Below, in pieces: positions 1-8,792 of a stretch of 64,000 bases of DNA. A model generated the notes under the pieces. It searched no databases and was not told the origin of the DNA. It was given only the letters and a program-made list of their open reading frames with translations. Source of the stretch: Halioxenophilus aromaticivorans (GTDB lineage: Bacteria; Pseudomonadota; Gammaproteobacteria; Pseudomonadales; Cellvibrionaceae); contig NZ_AP031496.1 of NCBI RefSeq assembly GCF_042850945.1, forward strand, positions 496,001-560,000, in the 5' to 3' direction. The position numbers were made by a program, and so were the translations under genes. Numbering within the stretch: position 1 is the first letter of the stretch; each line of letters opens with the position of its first letter.

Positions 1-3000
1 GTTATATCTTTCTCTTGGGTTGGCTCCAGCGCAAACTCTTGTTCGGCTTCGGCTTCGGCTTCGGCTTCGGCTTCGGCTTCGGCTTCGGCTTCGGCTTCGG
101 CTTCGGCTTCGGCTTCGGCTTCGGCTTCGGCTTCGGCTTCGGCTTCGGCTTCGGCTTCGGCTTCAGGCTTCTCTTCGGAGCCCCATTCTATGCTGGTGCC
201 GTCTGATTCGGATTCAGACGCTACTTCTGTTTCTACTTCTACGGCTGTGGTTTCTACATCAATGCTGTCAGTTTCGGCGGCTTCATTAATGTCTTGTGCC
301 GTTGCATGGGCGTCAGAAGCCTCGGCTTCTGTGCCGTCACTATTAGCATCACTAACGCCATCAACTTCATTGGCTTCAGTGTCGAGAGCAGTGGCTGCGA
401 CACCGGCCGCTGCGGTGCCCAGGGCGGCAGCATTGGTAAACCATCCCATGTCGGAGCCGCCATCCTGTTCTGCTTGCGGATCAGAGGCTTGGTGGGTACC
501 TGGCTCAGTAATGTTGTCGCTGTGGGAACCCTCAAAGGCTGCTGCTTCAGCGGTGAGCGTCCCATCCACTTGTGCGTTAGCATCGTTGGCATCGGCATCG
601 GCATCGGCATCGGCATCGGCATCGGTTAGAGCTTGGTCGTCAGCCTGCTCGGGCTGTTGATCCGGCTCATCCGGCCACTCCGCCATGGTCTCGTTGTGGT
701 CGCTGATATCGTAGGGCTGCTCTGGGGTGGCTGCTGGGCTTTCTTCGGTGGCACAGGATTCCAACAGCAGTTCGATATCGGCGCGCAGTTGAATGGCTAG
801 GCTGGGCACGCTTTGGCCGGCGGCAACGCAGTCCACCATGTCCAGCAGGGCATCGTGACTGCGCAGCAGTACATCAAACATACGCTGCTGATTGGGCACG
901 CGCTCGGCAATTGCGGCAGTGTATATTTGCTCAAGGAAACTGGACAGCTGCTCCATCTCTGGGTGGTTGGCGTGGTTGGCGCCGTTTTTAAGCAGTTGCA
1001 CTTCGCTCAATACGGCGTTCATTTCCAACACGTCGATGCCTTCCAATTGCCAGCGGTTGATCAGCTGGTCGGCATCGAGCAGTAGGTTCATTTCTTCGGC
1101 CATAAAAATGGCCAGTAATTCTGGGTCTACCGGTTTGTGTTCGCCCGCTTGGCCATCTTGCTGGCGCTGAATCGGTACCATGGTGCGTTCGCGCAGTTCT
1201 TCCACGCGCGCGATGTATTGATCCAGCTTGGGAATCTGCAGCGCTTCGTCGTCAGCAATTTGCTGTAAAACGATGTTGGTGTATTCCACGCCGTCTTTGA
1301 TCAACTGCAGTAAATCGTCATCCAAAATAATTTGGTAGGTTCTCAGCTCTTTAATGAGGTGTTCCAGCGGCGTGGACAGCTGAGCTACGGGCTGCACATC
1401 GGCCATATGTGCGCCGCCTTTTAGCGTATGCAGGGCGCGCTGCATGGCGTCACTGGGGGTGCCGTAGAGTGGTCGCGCACGATCCATCTGGGCAATAAAT
1501 TCGTTGATGACTTCCAGATGGCCGGTGGCCTCGGCGCTGAAAATCTCCCACAGTTGGGCTTGATCCTCATCGGCATCACTTTGGTTGTTTTCGTCATCAA
1601 GCGCCTGGGGCTGAACCGCCTCTGCACCGTCGGTAGCTGCCTGGGATTCAGCGGCTTCTGTCTCTGCTGGTTCGTCATGGATGCCTGGGCTAGCGTTATT
1701 CAGCGCAGTGGGCTGCTCGCCTCGGGCGATTTGTTGGGCCGCTTCCATGTAGGTGTTGGTCAGCGCAGGCTCTGGATTGGGCTGGCGTTGCTCGAAGGCA
1801 TCGGTTAGCGCCGGCAACAATTGCATCACTTGGTCTACCAGGCCGGCTTGGTTGGCATCGGCAGTGATGGATTTGTCCATCACTTTGTTGAACATATTCT
1901 CTATGCTCCAGGCCAGTTCGCCGATATCGCTAGCGCCTACCATGCGGCCACTGCCTTTTAAGGTATGGAAGGCTCGACGAAGCTCCGTGAGGGCCTCGTT
2001 ATCTTCCAAATTGGCAGCCCAGCGAGGGAAGTATTCGTCGATGGTGGCGGTAACCTCTTGCGCCTCTTCCACGAAGATTTCCAAAATTTCTTCGTCGATG
2101 GGCTCTTCTTCTTCCGCTGTTTGCTCGGCCTCAGGTGCTAACTGTTCTACCGAGGTGGGAGTTTCAGAGACCTGGTTTTCAGAGACCTGAGCTTCAGAAT
2201 CAAACGCAGGGCTGGTGTCGGTTTCGGCTATCTGTTGATCGGTATCGCTGGTTTCTACTGCTGGGGCTTCGCCGGATTCTGGGCCAACTTCGGTTTCTAT
2301 CTCAGAGGGCTCAGCGTCTGCACTTGGTTGCTCAGAAATGAGAGGTTCTGGCGCAAGCGTATCCTGCGCAGGAATCTCCGCATCTGTAGTGTCTGAATGT
2401 GCAGTTACTGCATCTGAAATCTTTGGCTGAGTAGTTTCAGCCTCAATCTCTTGCCCTATTGTTGGTTCTGTTGCTGGGGTTTCGGTGGTTGACTCGTCGG
2501 TGACTTGGCCGTTAGCCGAGACGCTTTCATCAATCTCTTCATCGGCGGGCGATGGGTCGCCCTGCTCGGTGTTGGTTTGCTCGGGCTCAGCGGCGTCATG
2601 GATGGGCGCGGCAATGGCGTCAATGGGGGTATTCGGTGCTGGCGAAGTGTCGCTGTCTGGTGTTAATGGCATAAAGCCTTGCTCGGCGGCTAGGGCACCG
2701 GCTTCGGTGTAGCCTTGCAGTTTACGCACGCTGTCTTCAGCCACCATCAACAACATTTCGTCGTTGTTTTGGTTATCTTGGCTGCTGAGGTGTTCTAAAT
2801 AGTATTCGATACTGGCGATGGCATCGGCCAAGGTATCCAGGGCGCCCCATTCCGGCACCATGCCTTCGGAGAGTAATTGCTCGTCAATGTACTCGGCACA
2901 GGCACCCAAAACGGTGGCAGCACGAGATAACGGCACCATGTCCAATCCGCCGCGTATTTCGCGCAGCAGTTTGGGAACGTTGATCAAATGCCGGCGATCC

Positions 3001-4373
3001 CACTGGCTGGCAATGTATTCAATGATGCAATCTTTGGTTTGTTCCAAACCGTTGCGCGATTCCGCCAGCACCACCTCTTGGGCAATATTGAGTTGCTGGG
3101 CTTTTTGTTGTTCTAAGTCATTGCGGGCCGTGGCCACGCCGCGGCTTAGGGCATCTAAGCGGCCTTCGATATCGATTAAATCGCTGGCAATAACAAACAG
3201 TTGTTGATCGGTGTATTGCCCGCTTCGGGTGATTTCTTCCAGGGCGTCTACCTGGGCTAGCATTTGTTTGCGAATGTCTCCCACACCCAAAATTGCCAGG
3301 GTGTCGGCCACCCGTTGTGCGATGGGCAGGGCGTCGTTCAGACTATTGATGGTGGAGTCGGAGGATAGGCAGTCGTCCAAGCTCAGCTTAATGGAGCGCA
3401 GCTCTTCTTTTAACGCCATCACCACCGATCGAATGGCTTCTGGGTCGTGTCCTAGGGACAGTTCGTCTTCGTCGCCGTCGCCCAATAGGTTGGCGTCTAG
3501 CTGGTATTTTTCTCGGATGCGGGTAACCGATTTGCCATTGCTGGTGGCAATGGCCACGTAAAACAGCAGGTTGCGCAGCAGCTCTTGGTCGCAGGGTGAT
3601 TCCAGTACGGCAACGCCACGGTGCAGTAAAATTTTTAGCTCGCGGTTGAGTTGGCGCAGCAGCAATTTAATGGCTGGGCTCAGCTCCAAGCCGTTTTCGG
3701 CCAGGGCTTCAACCACGCCAAGCGTGACATCCCACAAGGCTTGGTTGGGGGTGCCGGAGGTGAGCTTGTATTGCCGGGCAATGACCTTGTGTAAGTAGAG
3801 GATGTTCTCCCGCGGTTTTACGCCGCGCACAATGGCGGCAGCGGCAAACTGATACATCTCTTGCAGTTTTTTCTGCAACGATAGGTAGTGGCTTTGGTCG
3901 CGGTTAGCTTCAATGCGCTGGCTTTTGATATTTTGCGCCGGGCGCAGGTCGGGATTAAATAGGCGCGATTCCGACATCAAGCAATCGCCGCGTACCGAGC
4001 GCAAATCGTTCAGCAGTGGCAGTAACACTGCGGGTTGATCTCGGCGCTGGGTTTTGATGCGATCTAAGTACACCGGCAATTGCAGTATACCGCGCATTAG
4101 GGCTTCTTGCGCTTCCACCACATATTGCACGCGCTCGTCACACAGGGCTTGCGCCAGGTGTTCCAGTTCTTCGGCCAGCAGCGCTGCACCGTAAAACTCC
4201 ACCATCTGCAATGAGCCGTGTACCTGGTGAATATGAGCCAGGCAAAAGCGGATTTTGGAATTGTCGTTGGGGTCGTTTGCCCAAGCTTCCAAGGCTTCAC
4301 GCGCGTGGGCCAGGGTCTCGTCAATTTCTTGCGTTACCCAGTCTAAGGCTGCGAAGTTTCTCGTTTCTCCCAT
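1..4373 (-). CDS. chpA: ChpA, hybrid CheA-type kinase of the Pil-Chp system (partial, N-terminal 1457 residues)
   Basis: Open in one minus-strand frame from ATG at 4373 to the window edge; its C-terminal part lies outside. ChpA is the multi-phosphotransfer histidine kinase that signals from PilJ to PilG and PilH and so controls pilus retraction and extension. Hpt-type motifs are visible: His49 in an HQVHGS context, a degenerate Hpt lacking the histidine near residue 475 (REIRGGLDM), HTLKGSG at His803 and HTLKGGA at His982. The CheA dimerisation, ATPase, CheW and receiver domains must follow beyond base 1. Domains are joined by long acidic, Thr/Pro/Ala-rich linkers (about residues 560-745 and 1200-1457). 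The second contains (Asp-Ala)6 at residues 1251-1262 and (Glu-Ala)20 at 1404-1444. It is last in pilG-H-I-J-K-chpA, the same order as in Pseudomonas. Identity is firm from context and Hpt repeats. Confidence 0.93.
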   Translation of the reverse strand, partial: MGETRNFAALDWVTQEIDETLAHAREALEAWANDPNDNSKIRFCLAHIHQVHGSLQMVEFYGAALLAEELEHLAQALCDERVQYVVEAQEALMRGILQLPVYLDRIKTQRRDQPAVLLPLLNDLRSVRGDCLMSESRLFNPDLRPAQNIKSQRIEANRDQSHYLSLQKKLQEMYQFAAAAIVRGVKPRENILYLHKVIARQYKLTSGTPNQALWDVTLGVVEALAENGLELSPAIKLLLRQLNRELKILLHRGVAVLESPCDQELLRNLLFYVAIATSNGKSVTRIREKYQLDANLLGDGDEDELSLGHDPEAIRSVVMALKEELRSIKLSLDDCLSSDSTINSLNDALPIAQRVADTLAILGVGDIRKQMLAQVDALEEITRSGQYTDQQLFVIASDLIDIEGRLDALSRGVATARNDLEQQKAQQLNIAQEVVLAESRNGLEQTKDCIIEYIASQWDRRHLINVPKLLREIRGGLDMVPLSRAATVLGACAEYIDEQLLSEGMVPEWGALDTLADAIASIEYYLEHLSSQDNQNNDEMLLMVAEDSVRKLQGYTEAGALAAEQGFMPLTPDSDTSPAPNTPIDAIAAPIHDAAEPEQTNTEQGDPSPADEEIDESVSANGQVTDESTTETPATEPTIGQEIEAETTQPKISDAVTAHSDTTDAEIPAQDTLAPEPLISEQPSADAEPSEIETEVGPESGEAPAVETSDTDQQIAETDTSPAFDSEAQVSENQVSETPTSVEQLAPEAEQTAEEEEPIDEEILEIFVEEAQEVTATIDEYFPRWAANLEDNEALTELRRAFHTLKGSGRMVGASDIGELAWSIENMFNKVMDKSITADANQAGLVDQVMQLLPALTDAFEQRQPNPEPALTNTYMEAAQQIARGEQPTALNNASPGIHDEPAETEAAESQAATDGAEAVQPQALDDENNQSDADEDQAQLWEIFSAEATGHLEVINEFIAQMDRARPLYGTPSDAMQRALHTLKGGAHMADVQPVAQLSTPLEHLIKELRTYQIILDDDLLQLIKDGVEYTNIVLQQIADDEALQIPKLDQYIARVEELRERTMVPIQRQQDGQAGEHKPVDPELLAIFMAEEMNLLLDADQLINRWQLEGIDVLEMNAVLSEVQLLKNGANHANHPEMEQLSSFLEQIYTAAIAERVPNQQRMFDVLLRSHDALLDMVDCVAAGQSVPSLAIQLRADIELLLESCATEESPAATPEQPYDISDHNETMAEWPDEPDQQPEQADDQALTDADADADADADANDANAQVDGTLTAEAAAFEGSHSDNITEPGTHQASDPQAEQDGGSDMGWFTNAAALGTAAAGVAATALDTEANEVDGVSDANSDGTEAEASDAHATAQDINEAAETDSIDVETTAVEVETEVASESESDGTSIEWGSEEKPEAEAEAEAEAEAEAEAEAEAEAEAEAEAEAEAEAEAEAEAEQEFALEPTQEKDI
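42..164. repeat. Hexanucleotide tandem repeat (cggctt, about 20.5 copies) inside chpA
   Basis: Uninterrupted perfect repeat of the 6-mer cggctt over 123 bases. Read on the minus strand in the chpA frame it alternates GAA and GCC, giving Glu-Ala dipeptides, 21 Glu and 20 Ala. Because the unit is two codons, a change in copy number alters linker length without shifting the frame. Open frames on the plus strand through this repeat (Gly-Phe or Arg-Leu runs) are artefacts of the repeat. Confidence 0.97.
588..625. repeat. Second short hexamer repeat (ggcatc, about 6 copies) inside chpA
   Basis: Perfect repeat of ggcatc/atcggc over roughly 36 bases. In the chpA frame it codes (Asp-Ala)6, codons GAT and GCC, followed by Asn-Ala variants that look like older decayed units. 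It lies in the same acidic linker as the (Glu-Ala) tract but uses a different unit, so the two expansions look independent. Confidence 0.9.
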
Positions 4374-4460
4374 TGCGGAGCTGTTCCTTTAGTCTAGTCG
4401 TTGCGCTGTTGTGCTCGTGTTATGTTGGTATGCTTGGCAAATGCTTCAGCGTTACCGAGT

Positions 4461-5282
4461 TCAGTGCCGTTGATAGGCCTGCACGCCACCCAGGTTAAGG
4501 GCGGTTAAATGGCTATTTTGCCAGCCCGGTAATTCACCGGAGCCAATAATGAGCAGGCCACCGGGTTTGAGCCGATTGACCAGCTGGTTTAACAAAGCAC
4601 GCCGGCGCCAGCGGCGAAAATAAATAAGGACGTTTAAACAAACGATTACGTCCATTGGCACGGCGACCACAGAATCGATATCACACAGGTTGCCCCGAAT
4701 AAACGTGACGCGATTTTTGATCGCCTGCTTAACCCGAAACTGTTGTTGCTCCGGGTCGAAAATAGCGGCGATTTCTGCCGCTGTTAACTGTTGCAATCGG
4801 CTCTTGGGGTAAAGGCCTGCGCGGGCGGTTTGCAGTGCCGCTGCGCACAGATCCACACCCGTTACCGAATAATAATTGCCGTGGCCGGACTCATTAGGCT
4901 CGGCCAGCGCTTGCTGCAAACTGGCGGCTAGGCTGTAGGCTTCTTCGCCGGTGGCGCAGCCCAGGCTGCAAACGTCAATGCCAAACCCCTGGGTTTGCGT
5001 GGCCAGCTTTTTCCGCACAAACGCTTGAATTCCTGCCAGAGCTTCGCGATTGCGAAAGAACTGGGTTTCTTTTACCAGTAACCGCGCCAGTAGCGATTGC
5101 CACTCCGGTGGCGAGGAACACACCTGGGCGTAATAGCTGTCGGCGTCTTCCAGCCCAAGGGCCTGCATGCGCAGTTTAATTTGGCTGCCTAGCAAACTGG
5201 CTTGTAGCGCGCCTAAATGCACGCCGGTGTCTTGTTCCAGTTTGTTCGCCCACAGCGCGATTTGTTCAGGTTGCAGTTGCAC
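4461..5282 (-). CDS. pilK: PilK, CheR-type chemoreceptor methyltransferase
   Basis: A 273-residue SAM-dependent glutamate methyltransferase, expected to methylate the cytoplasmic domain of PilJ for adaptation. It has the CheR layout: an N-terminal helical domain (about 1-80) with the KETQFFRN segment near residue 71, then the SAM-binding fold with the LGCATGEEAYSLA motif near residues 108-120 and the LNVLIYF segment late in the domain. The start is taken at GTG 5282, because no in-frame ATG gives a full N-terminal domain. It lies 42 bases after pilJ and 87 before chpA, so it is co-transcribed with them. Confidence 0.93.
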   Translation of the reverse strand: MQLQPEQIALWANKLEQDTGVHLGALQASLLGSQIKLRMQALGLEDADSYYAQVCSSPPEWQSLLARLLVKETQFFRNREALAGIQAFVRKKLATQTQGFGIDVCSLGCATGEEAYSLAASLQQALAEPNESGHGNYYSVTGVDLCAAALQTARAGLYPKSRLQQLTAAEIAAIFDPEQQQFRVKQAIKNRVTFIRGNLCDIDSVVAVPMDVIVCLNVLIYFRRWRRRALLNQLVNRLKPGGLLIIGSGELPGWQNSHLTALNLGGVQAYQRH

Positions 5283-5324
5283 GATGGGGGCTTTTTCACC
5301 TAGCTCATTAATGGAGCTTGGCGG

Positions 5325-7571
5325 TTAAGCGGTGGCTCCGGTTTTGTGATCGTTATTGTCATCGCTGTCTTCGGAGGGCGCGTTGCTGCCGTCATCGGAG
5401 ATTTCGATTTCATCGTCGTTGATATCGAGCTCTTCGGTGAGGGCATCAAATTCATCGTCAGCAGCGATTTCTAGGTTGTCTGCTTCTTCGGCCATTTCTT
5501 GAGCGGTTTCGCCGTAAGGGTCGATTTCATCGATGGCCAATTCTGCGTCGATGTCGTCTCCGGGCAGCGTGAAACCGGCAACGGATTCACGCAGCTCTAC
5601 TGCCAACGCGGCCAGGTTACCAATGTTACTGGCGGTGGTGTTGGTACCATCGGCAGTTTGCGAGGTGATTTCTTGGATAACGTTCATCGTGTTGGAGATG
5701 TGGCCGGCCGAGGACGCCTGCTGGCGCGCAGCGTTGGAGATGTTTTGAATCAGGTCGGCCAGCGATGTGGACACGTTTTCGATCTCTTCCAGTGCCACAC
5801 CCGCATCCTGTGCTAGGCGGGCTCCTCGCACTACCTCGGACGTGGTTTGCTCCATGGAGATAACCGCTTCGTTGGTATCGTTCTGAATGGTTTTTACCAG
5901 CGCTTCAATCTGCTTGGTGGCCGCCGCGGACCTTTCTGCCAAACGCTGTACCTCATCCGCAACCACCGCGAAACCACGGCCTGCGTCACCGGCCATAGAG
6001 GCCTGAATGGCGGCGTTAAGAGCCAGAATGTTGGTTTGGTCGGCAATGTCGTTAATCAGCGATACGATGTCACCAATCTCTTGCGAGGACTCACCCAAGC
6101 GCTTAATTCGTTTGGAGGTGTCTTGAATCTGTTCGCGAATGGTGTCCATACCGTGGATGGTGTTCTGTACCACTTTGGCGCCGTTGTTAGCGATGGATAC
6201 CGCTCGTTCTGCCACCGAGGCAGACTCAGAGGCGTTGGCGGATACCTGGTCGATGGTCACGGCCATCTCGTTAACCGCCGCCGAAGCACCGGCAATTTCT
6301 TGCGCTTGGTGCTCGGCAGCCTCGGCCAGTTGCAAGGCTGTTTGTTGGGTTTCCTGGGACGAGCTAGCCACGCCCACGGCGGTTTCGTTAATGCGCGATA
6401 CCAAAACCCGCAGTTGGTCGATGGTGTAGTTAATGGAGTCGGCGATGGCACCGGTAAAGTCTTCGGTTACCGTTGCTGTGGTGGTGAGGTCACCGTCTGC
6501 CAGGTCGGCCAGTTCGTCCAGTAAACGCAGAATTGCGTTTTGGTTACGCTCGTTGGTTTCGGCGGTTTCCTGCAGGCGACGGCGGGTGGCGGCCAACAGT
6601 TGAATACCGATCATAATCAGCACCAGGGCAGCCAAGGCCGCAAGAATGCCAACGGTTAAAGGGTTGAAGGTGCGGTTAGCGCCAAGGCCGTCAATTTTTG
6701 CCGATAGGGTGGTTAGGCTCTCTTGTAATTCCGGTGCGTCATCCAGCAGAGCGTCGGTGGCTTGGCGGGCGGCGAACAGCGAGGGTGAGGATTCAAAAAT
6801 GTCGCGTACTTGGGAGTTTACAAAATCAAACAAGGCGCTGATTTCGTTCAGGCTTTGTACCGCGTCGCGGTCGGTAATTTTGGAGATGCCCATGGGCGCA
6901 TCGCCCTGTTGCATGCCGTGCAATACTTTACCGAACAAGTTGGCGTCGAGGTTAAACTGATCGGCAGCTTCGGTGGCATCGCCACCACCGCGCAGCATTT
7001 TATCGACGTTTCGACCAATACGTTCTGCCCGCCAGGATTGCATTTGCGCTACCGATATTTGCTCGCCAGGGGCGTTGTTTTCCAGCAGAATTTCAACAAT
7101 GTTGGTGTGCTCGGCCTGTAGCTCTGGCAGAGATTGGTTAAGGCGGTTGGCAACGTTGTTCAAAAACAGAATGGTGTCTTCGTTGGTAACAATTACCTCG
7201 GCGTTGCCGCGTACTCGCTGCCAAACACCGGCCAGTTCGGTGAAGTCACGGCTGAGCGCGGTACCCTGGTTAGCGCCGGCCTGAGACATGGACTGCTCAC
7301 TGGCAGACATGCTGTTGATCACCTGGGACAGCTCGGTGAACGCTGCTTCCTCGCCGCCGGTGGCCTCGCGGGCCAGAGAGGTTAAACGATAGGATTGGGC
7401 CCGCATATCGGCCACTACCTGAAGCAATTCTTGGTCTTTTTCGGCATTCTGGTTGATGCTGATCACGGCGAATGTGATAGCACCCAACAGAAGTACCAGC
7501 GCGAGGACCAATCCAGCCATCACAGGGTTGGATTTCAGTGACGCCAATAAATTGTTGGAGTCTGTCTTCAT
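5325..7571 (-). CDS. pilJ: PilJ, methyl-accepting chemotaxis protein of the Pil-Chp system
   Basis: A 748-residue transmembrane chemoreceptor that senses pilus or surface signals and controls ChpA kinase activity. First membrane segment at about residues 18-38; periplasmic PilJ-type sensor region to about 305; second membrane segment about 308-328; HAMP region; then the long cytoplasmic helical hairpin with the conserved tip (ALNAAIQASMAGDAGRGFAV). After the last MCP helix (ending near residue 671) there is a 77-residue C-terminal tail in which 31 residues are Asp or Glu; the Pseudomonas protein as I recall it (about 680 residues) stops near this point. The tail lacks an obvious CheR-tethering pentapeptide at its very end. 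The 251-base gap before pilJ may carry extra regulation. Confidence 0.95.
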   Translation of the reverse strand: MKTDSNNLLASLKSNPVMAGLVLALVLLLGAITFAVISINQNAEKDQELLQVVADMRAQSYRLTSLAREATGGEEAAFTELSQVINSMSASEQSMSQAGANQGTALSRDFTELAGVWQRVRGNAEVIVTNEDTILFLNNVANRLNQSLPELQAEHTNIVEILLENNAPGEQISVAQMQSWRAERIGRNVDKMLRGGGDATEAADQFNLDANLFGKVLHGMQQGDAPMGISKITDRDAVQSLNEISALFDFVNSQVRDIFESSPSLFAARQATDALLDDAPELQESLTTLSAKIDGLGANRTFNPLTVGILAALAALVLIMIGIQLLAATRRRLQETAETNERNQNAILRLLDELADLADGDLTTTATVTEDFTGAIADSINYTIDQLRVLVSRINETAVGVASSSQETQQTALQLAEAAEHQAQEIAGASAAVNEMAVTIDQVSANASESASVAERAVSIANNGAKVVQNTIHGMDTIREQIQDTSKRIKRLGESSQEIGDIVSLINDIADQTNILALNAAIQASMAGDAGRGFAVVADEVQRLAERSAAATKQIEALVKTIQNDTNEAVISMEQTTSEVVRGARLAQDAGVALEEIENVSTSLADLIQNISNAARQQASSAGHISNTMNVIQEITSQTADGTNTTASNIGNLAALAVELRESVAGFTLPGDDIDAELAIDEIDPYGETAQEMAEEADNLEIAADDEFDALTEELDINDDEIEISDDGSNAPSEDSDDNNDHKTGATA

Positions 7572-7779
7572 TTAAGCTCTCCCGAACGACATTCCGTCTG
7601 TTTTGAGTCTGTGTAACTGTTGCGAATTAAGTTGCCAGCGGCTGTTTCTTACTTGTTTTAAAACTACTGTCCTAAAACGAGTGTCTTGAAACGACATCCC
7701 TTCCGCCTCAAGGTCTGGAAATAAAAATCAAACGTTTTATTTCTCTTAAATTCAATAACTTATAGTTAGCGAATTTGGT

Positions 7780-7795
7780 GGCACATCCCTGTGCC
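7780..7795 (-). terminator. Short perfect hairpin between pilI and pilJ
   Basis: GGCACA, four-base loop, TGTGCC: a perfect 6-bp stem in the 251-base gap between pilI and pilJ. No T-run follows on the minus strand, so it may be an attenuating or mRNA-stability hairpin rather than a terminator. The rest of the gap is A/T-rich and shows no other clear signal. Confidence 0.3.
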
Positions 7796-7822
7796 GCATA
7801 AAAGGGATGGGGCAGGACGATC

Positions 7823-8374
7823 CTAGCCGGCCATTTGTGTGCGTGCCGCAGACATAAACTGCGGGCTTTCCATTAAGTTCACCATACTGAACACGTGCCA
7901 GATGGTGCTGTCGCTTTTGAAGTTACCGAGCAAAAACGGCTCTACATCGGCGTCCCCCAAACTGTTTTCCATTTGGTAAGCCTCCGATAAAAAGTGTTGT
8001 ATGCCGAACGATTGATCAACCAACAGGCCGCAGTATAAGTCGTTGGCCTCCAGCACCAGCACGCGCTGCAGTTTTTGTGGATTGTGCAGACGATGACCTA
8101 AAAAAACTGCCAAGTCATAAAGCGGTAGCAGCCGGCCGCGGACATTGGCGACACCTCGCACCCAGCTCTTAACATTGGGTAGGCGGGTGTAATTGGGCAC
8201 CTCCAGCAATTCACTGGTTTGGCCCATGGGCACGACAAAATTTTGATTGAGTAGCCGAAACCCAATGCCACTCCACTCCTGGCGAGTTTTCTCGCGGGCG
8301 GGCAGGCCGAGAGCGGAATCTCGGCTGCGATTGGCCAGGTTTACCAAGGCTTGGAAGGCAGGTGTCTGTTCCAT
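7823..8374 (-). CDS. pilI: PilI, CheW-type adaptor of the Pil-Chp system
   Basis: A 183-residue cytoplasmic coupling protein of the CheW family, linking receptor PilJ to kinase ChpA. The CheW fold is recognisable from the LNQNFVVPMGQTSELLEVP start (about residue 42), the VRGVANVRGRLLPLYDL strand-turn (about 74-90) and the LVLEAN strand. It sits 55 bases after pilH and shares orientation with the whole pil-chp operon. Length and position match PilI of Pseudomonas. Confidence 0.94.
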   Translation of the reverse strand: MEQTPAFQALVNLANRSRDSALGLPAREKTRQEWSGIGFRLLNQNFVVPMGQTSELLEVPNYTRLPNVKSWVRGVANVRGRLLPLYDLAVFLGHRLHNPQKLQRVLVLEANDLYCGLLVDQSFGIQHFLSEAYQMENSLGDADVEPFLLGNFKSDSTIWHVFSMVNLMESPQFMSAARTQMAG

Positions 8375-8429
8375 TGTTGTCCTATTTACGACAGTCTTAA
8401 TGAAGGCGCGCAGGCCAAAAAGCGCTGCA

Positions 8430-8792
8430 TCAATTCATCACGCTGGAGATAGTGTCCATCAGCTGTTTTTCCGCAATGGGCTTGGTCAAATAGGCCTTCG
8501 CCCCCTGGCGAAGCCCCCATACCCGGTCGGTTTCCTGATCTTTCGTGGTGACGATAATCACAGGAATGTGCGAGGTTTGGTTGCCTTTGGCTAGCTGCCG
8601 GGTGGCCTGAAACCCGTTTAGGCCGGGCATAACGATATCCATCAATACAACATCGGGTAGATTTTGTTTCGCCTCGGCGACCCCGGCCTCGCCGGTTTTC
8701 GCAGTAAGTACTGAATGCCCATTTTTTTCGAGAATTTTGGTCAACTTGTGGGTTTCAGTTGGTGAATCATCGACGATGAGAACGGTTGCCAT
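8430..8792 (-). CDS. pilH: PilH, CheY-like response regulator
   Basis: A single-domain receiver of 120 residues. The acidic pocket (DD at 8-9), phospho-acceptor Asp near residue 52 (VVLMDIVMPG), conserved Thr (VTTKD) and Lys (LTKPI) are all present. In Pseudomonas, PilH acts as the retraction-side or phosphate-sink partner of PilG in the Chp pathway. It stands 406 bases downstream of pilG, an unusually wide gap for this operon, so pilH may have its own promoter. Confidence 0.95.
   Translation of the reverse strand: MATVLIVDDSPTETHKLTKILEKNGHSVLTAKTGEAGVAEAKQNLPDVVLMDIVMPGLNGFQATRQLAKGNQTSHIPVIIVTTKDQETDRVWGLRQGAKAYLTKPIAEKQLMDTISSVMN

Noticed and set aside
42..206. Open frames on the plus strand through the hexamer repeat (Gly-Phe and Arg-Leu runs)
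   Set aside because: They are produced by the repeat itself. The chpA frame on the minus strand is open across the whole region and carries the Hpt motifs.
42..625. CRISPR array
   Set aside because: The repeats are 6-mers without spacers, inside a coding gene. No cas genes are near.
1..4373. chpA broken by frameshift, since no single long complete frame closes in the window
   Set aside because: I followed the minus-strand frame through both repeat tracts (bases 1-320 and 579-671) and through the Hpt motifs at 1430, 1967 and 4229. All are in phase with ATG 4373 and no stop was seen; the gene simply leaves the window.
5847..6524. Long open frame antisense to pilJ
   Set aside because: It lies fully inside pilJ on the other strand and has no recognisable domain or ribosome site; typical shadow of a GC-rich gene.
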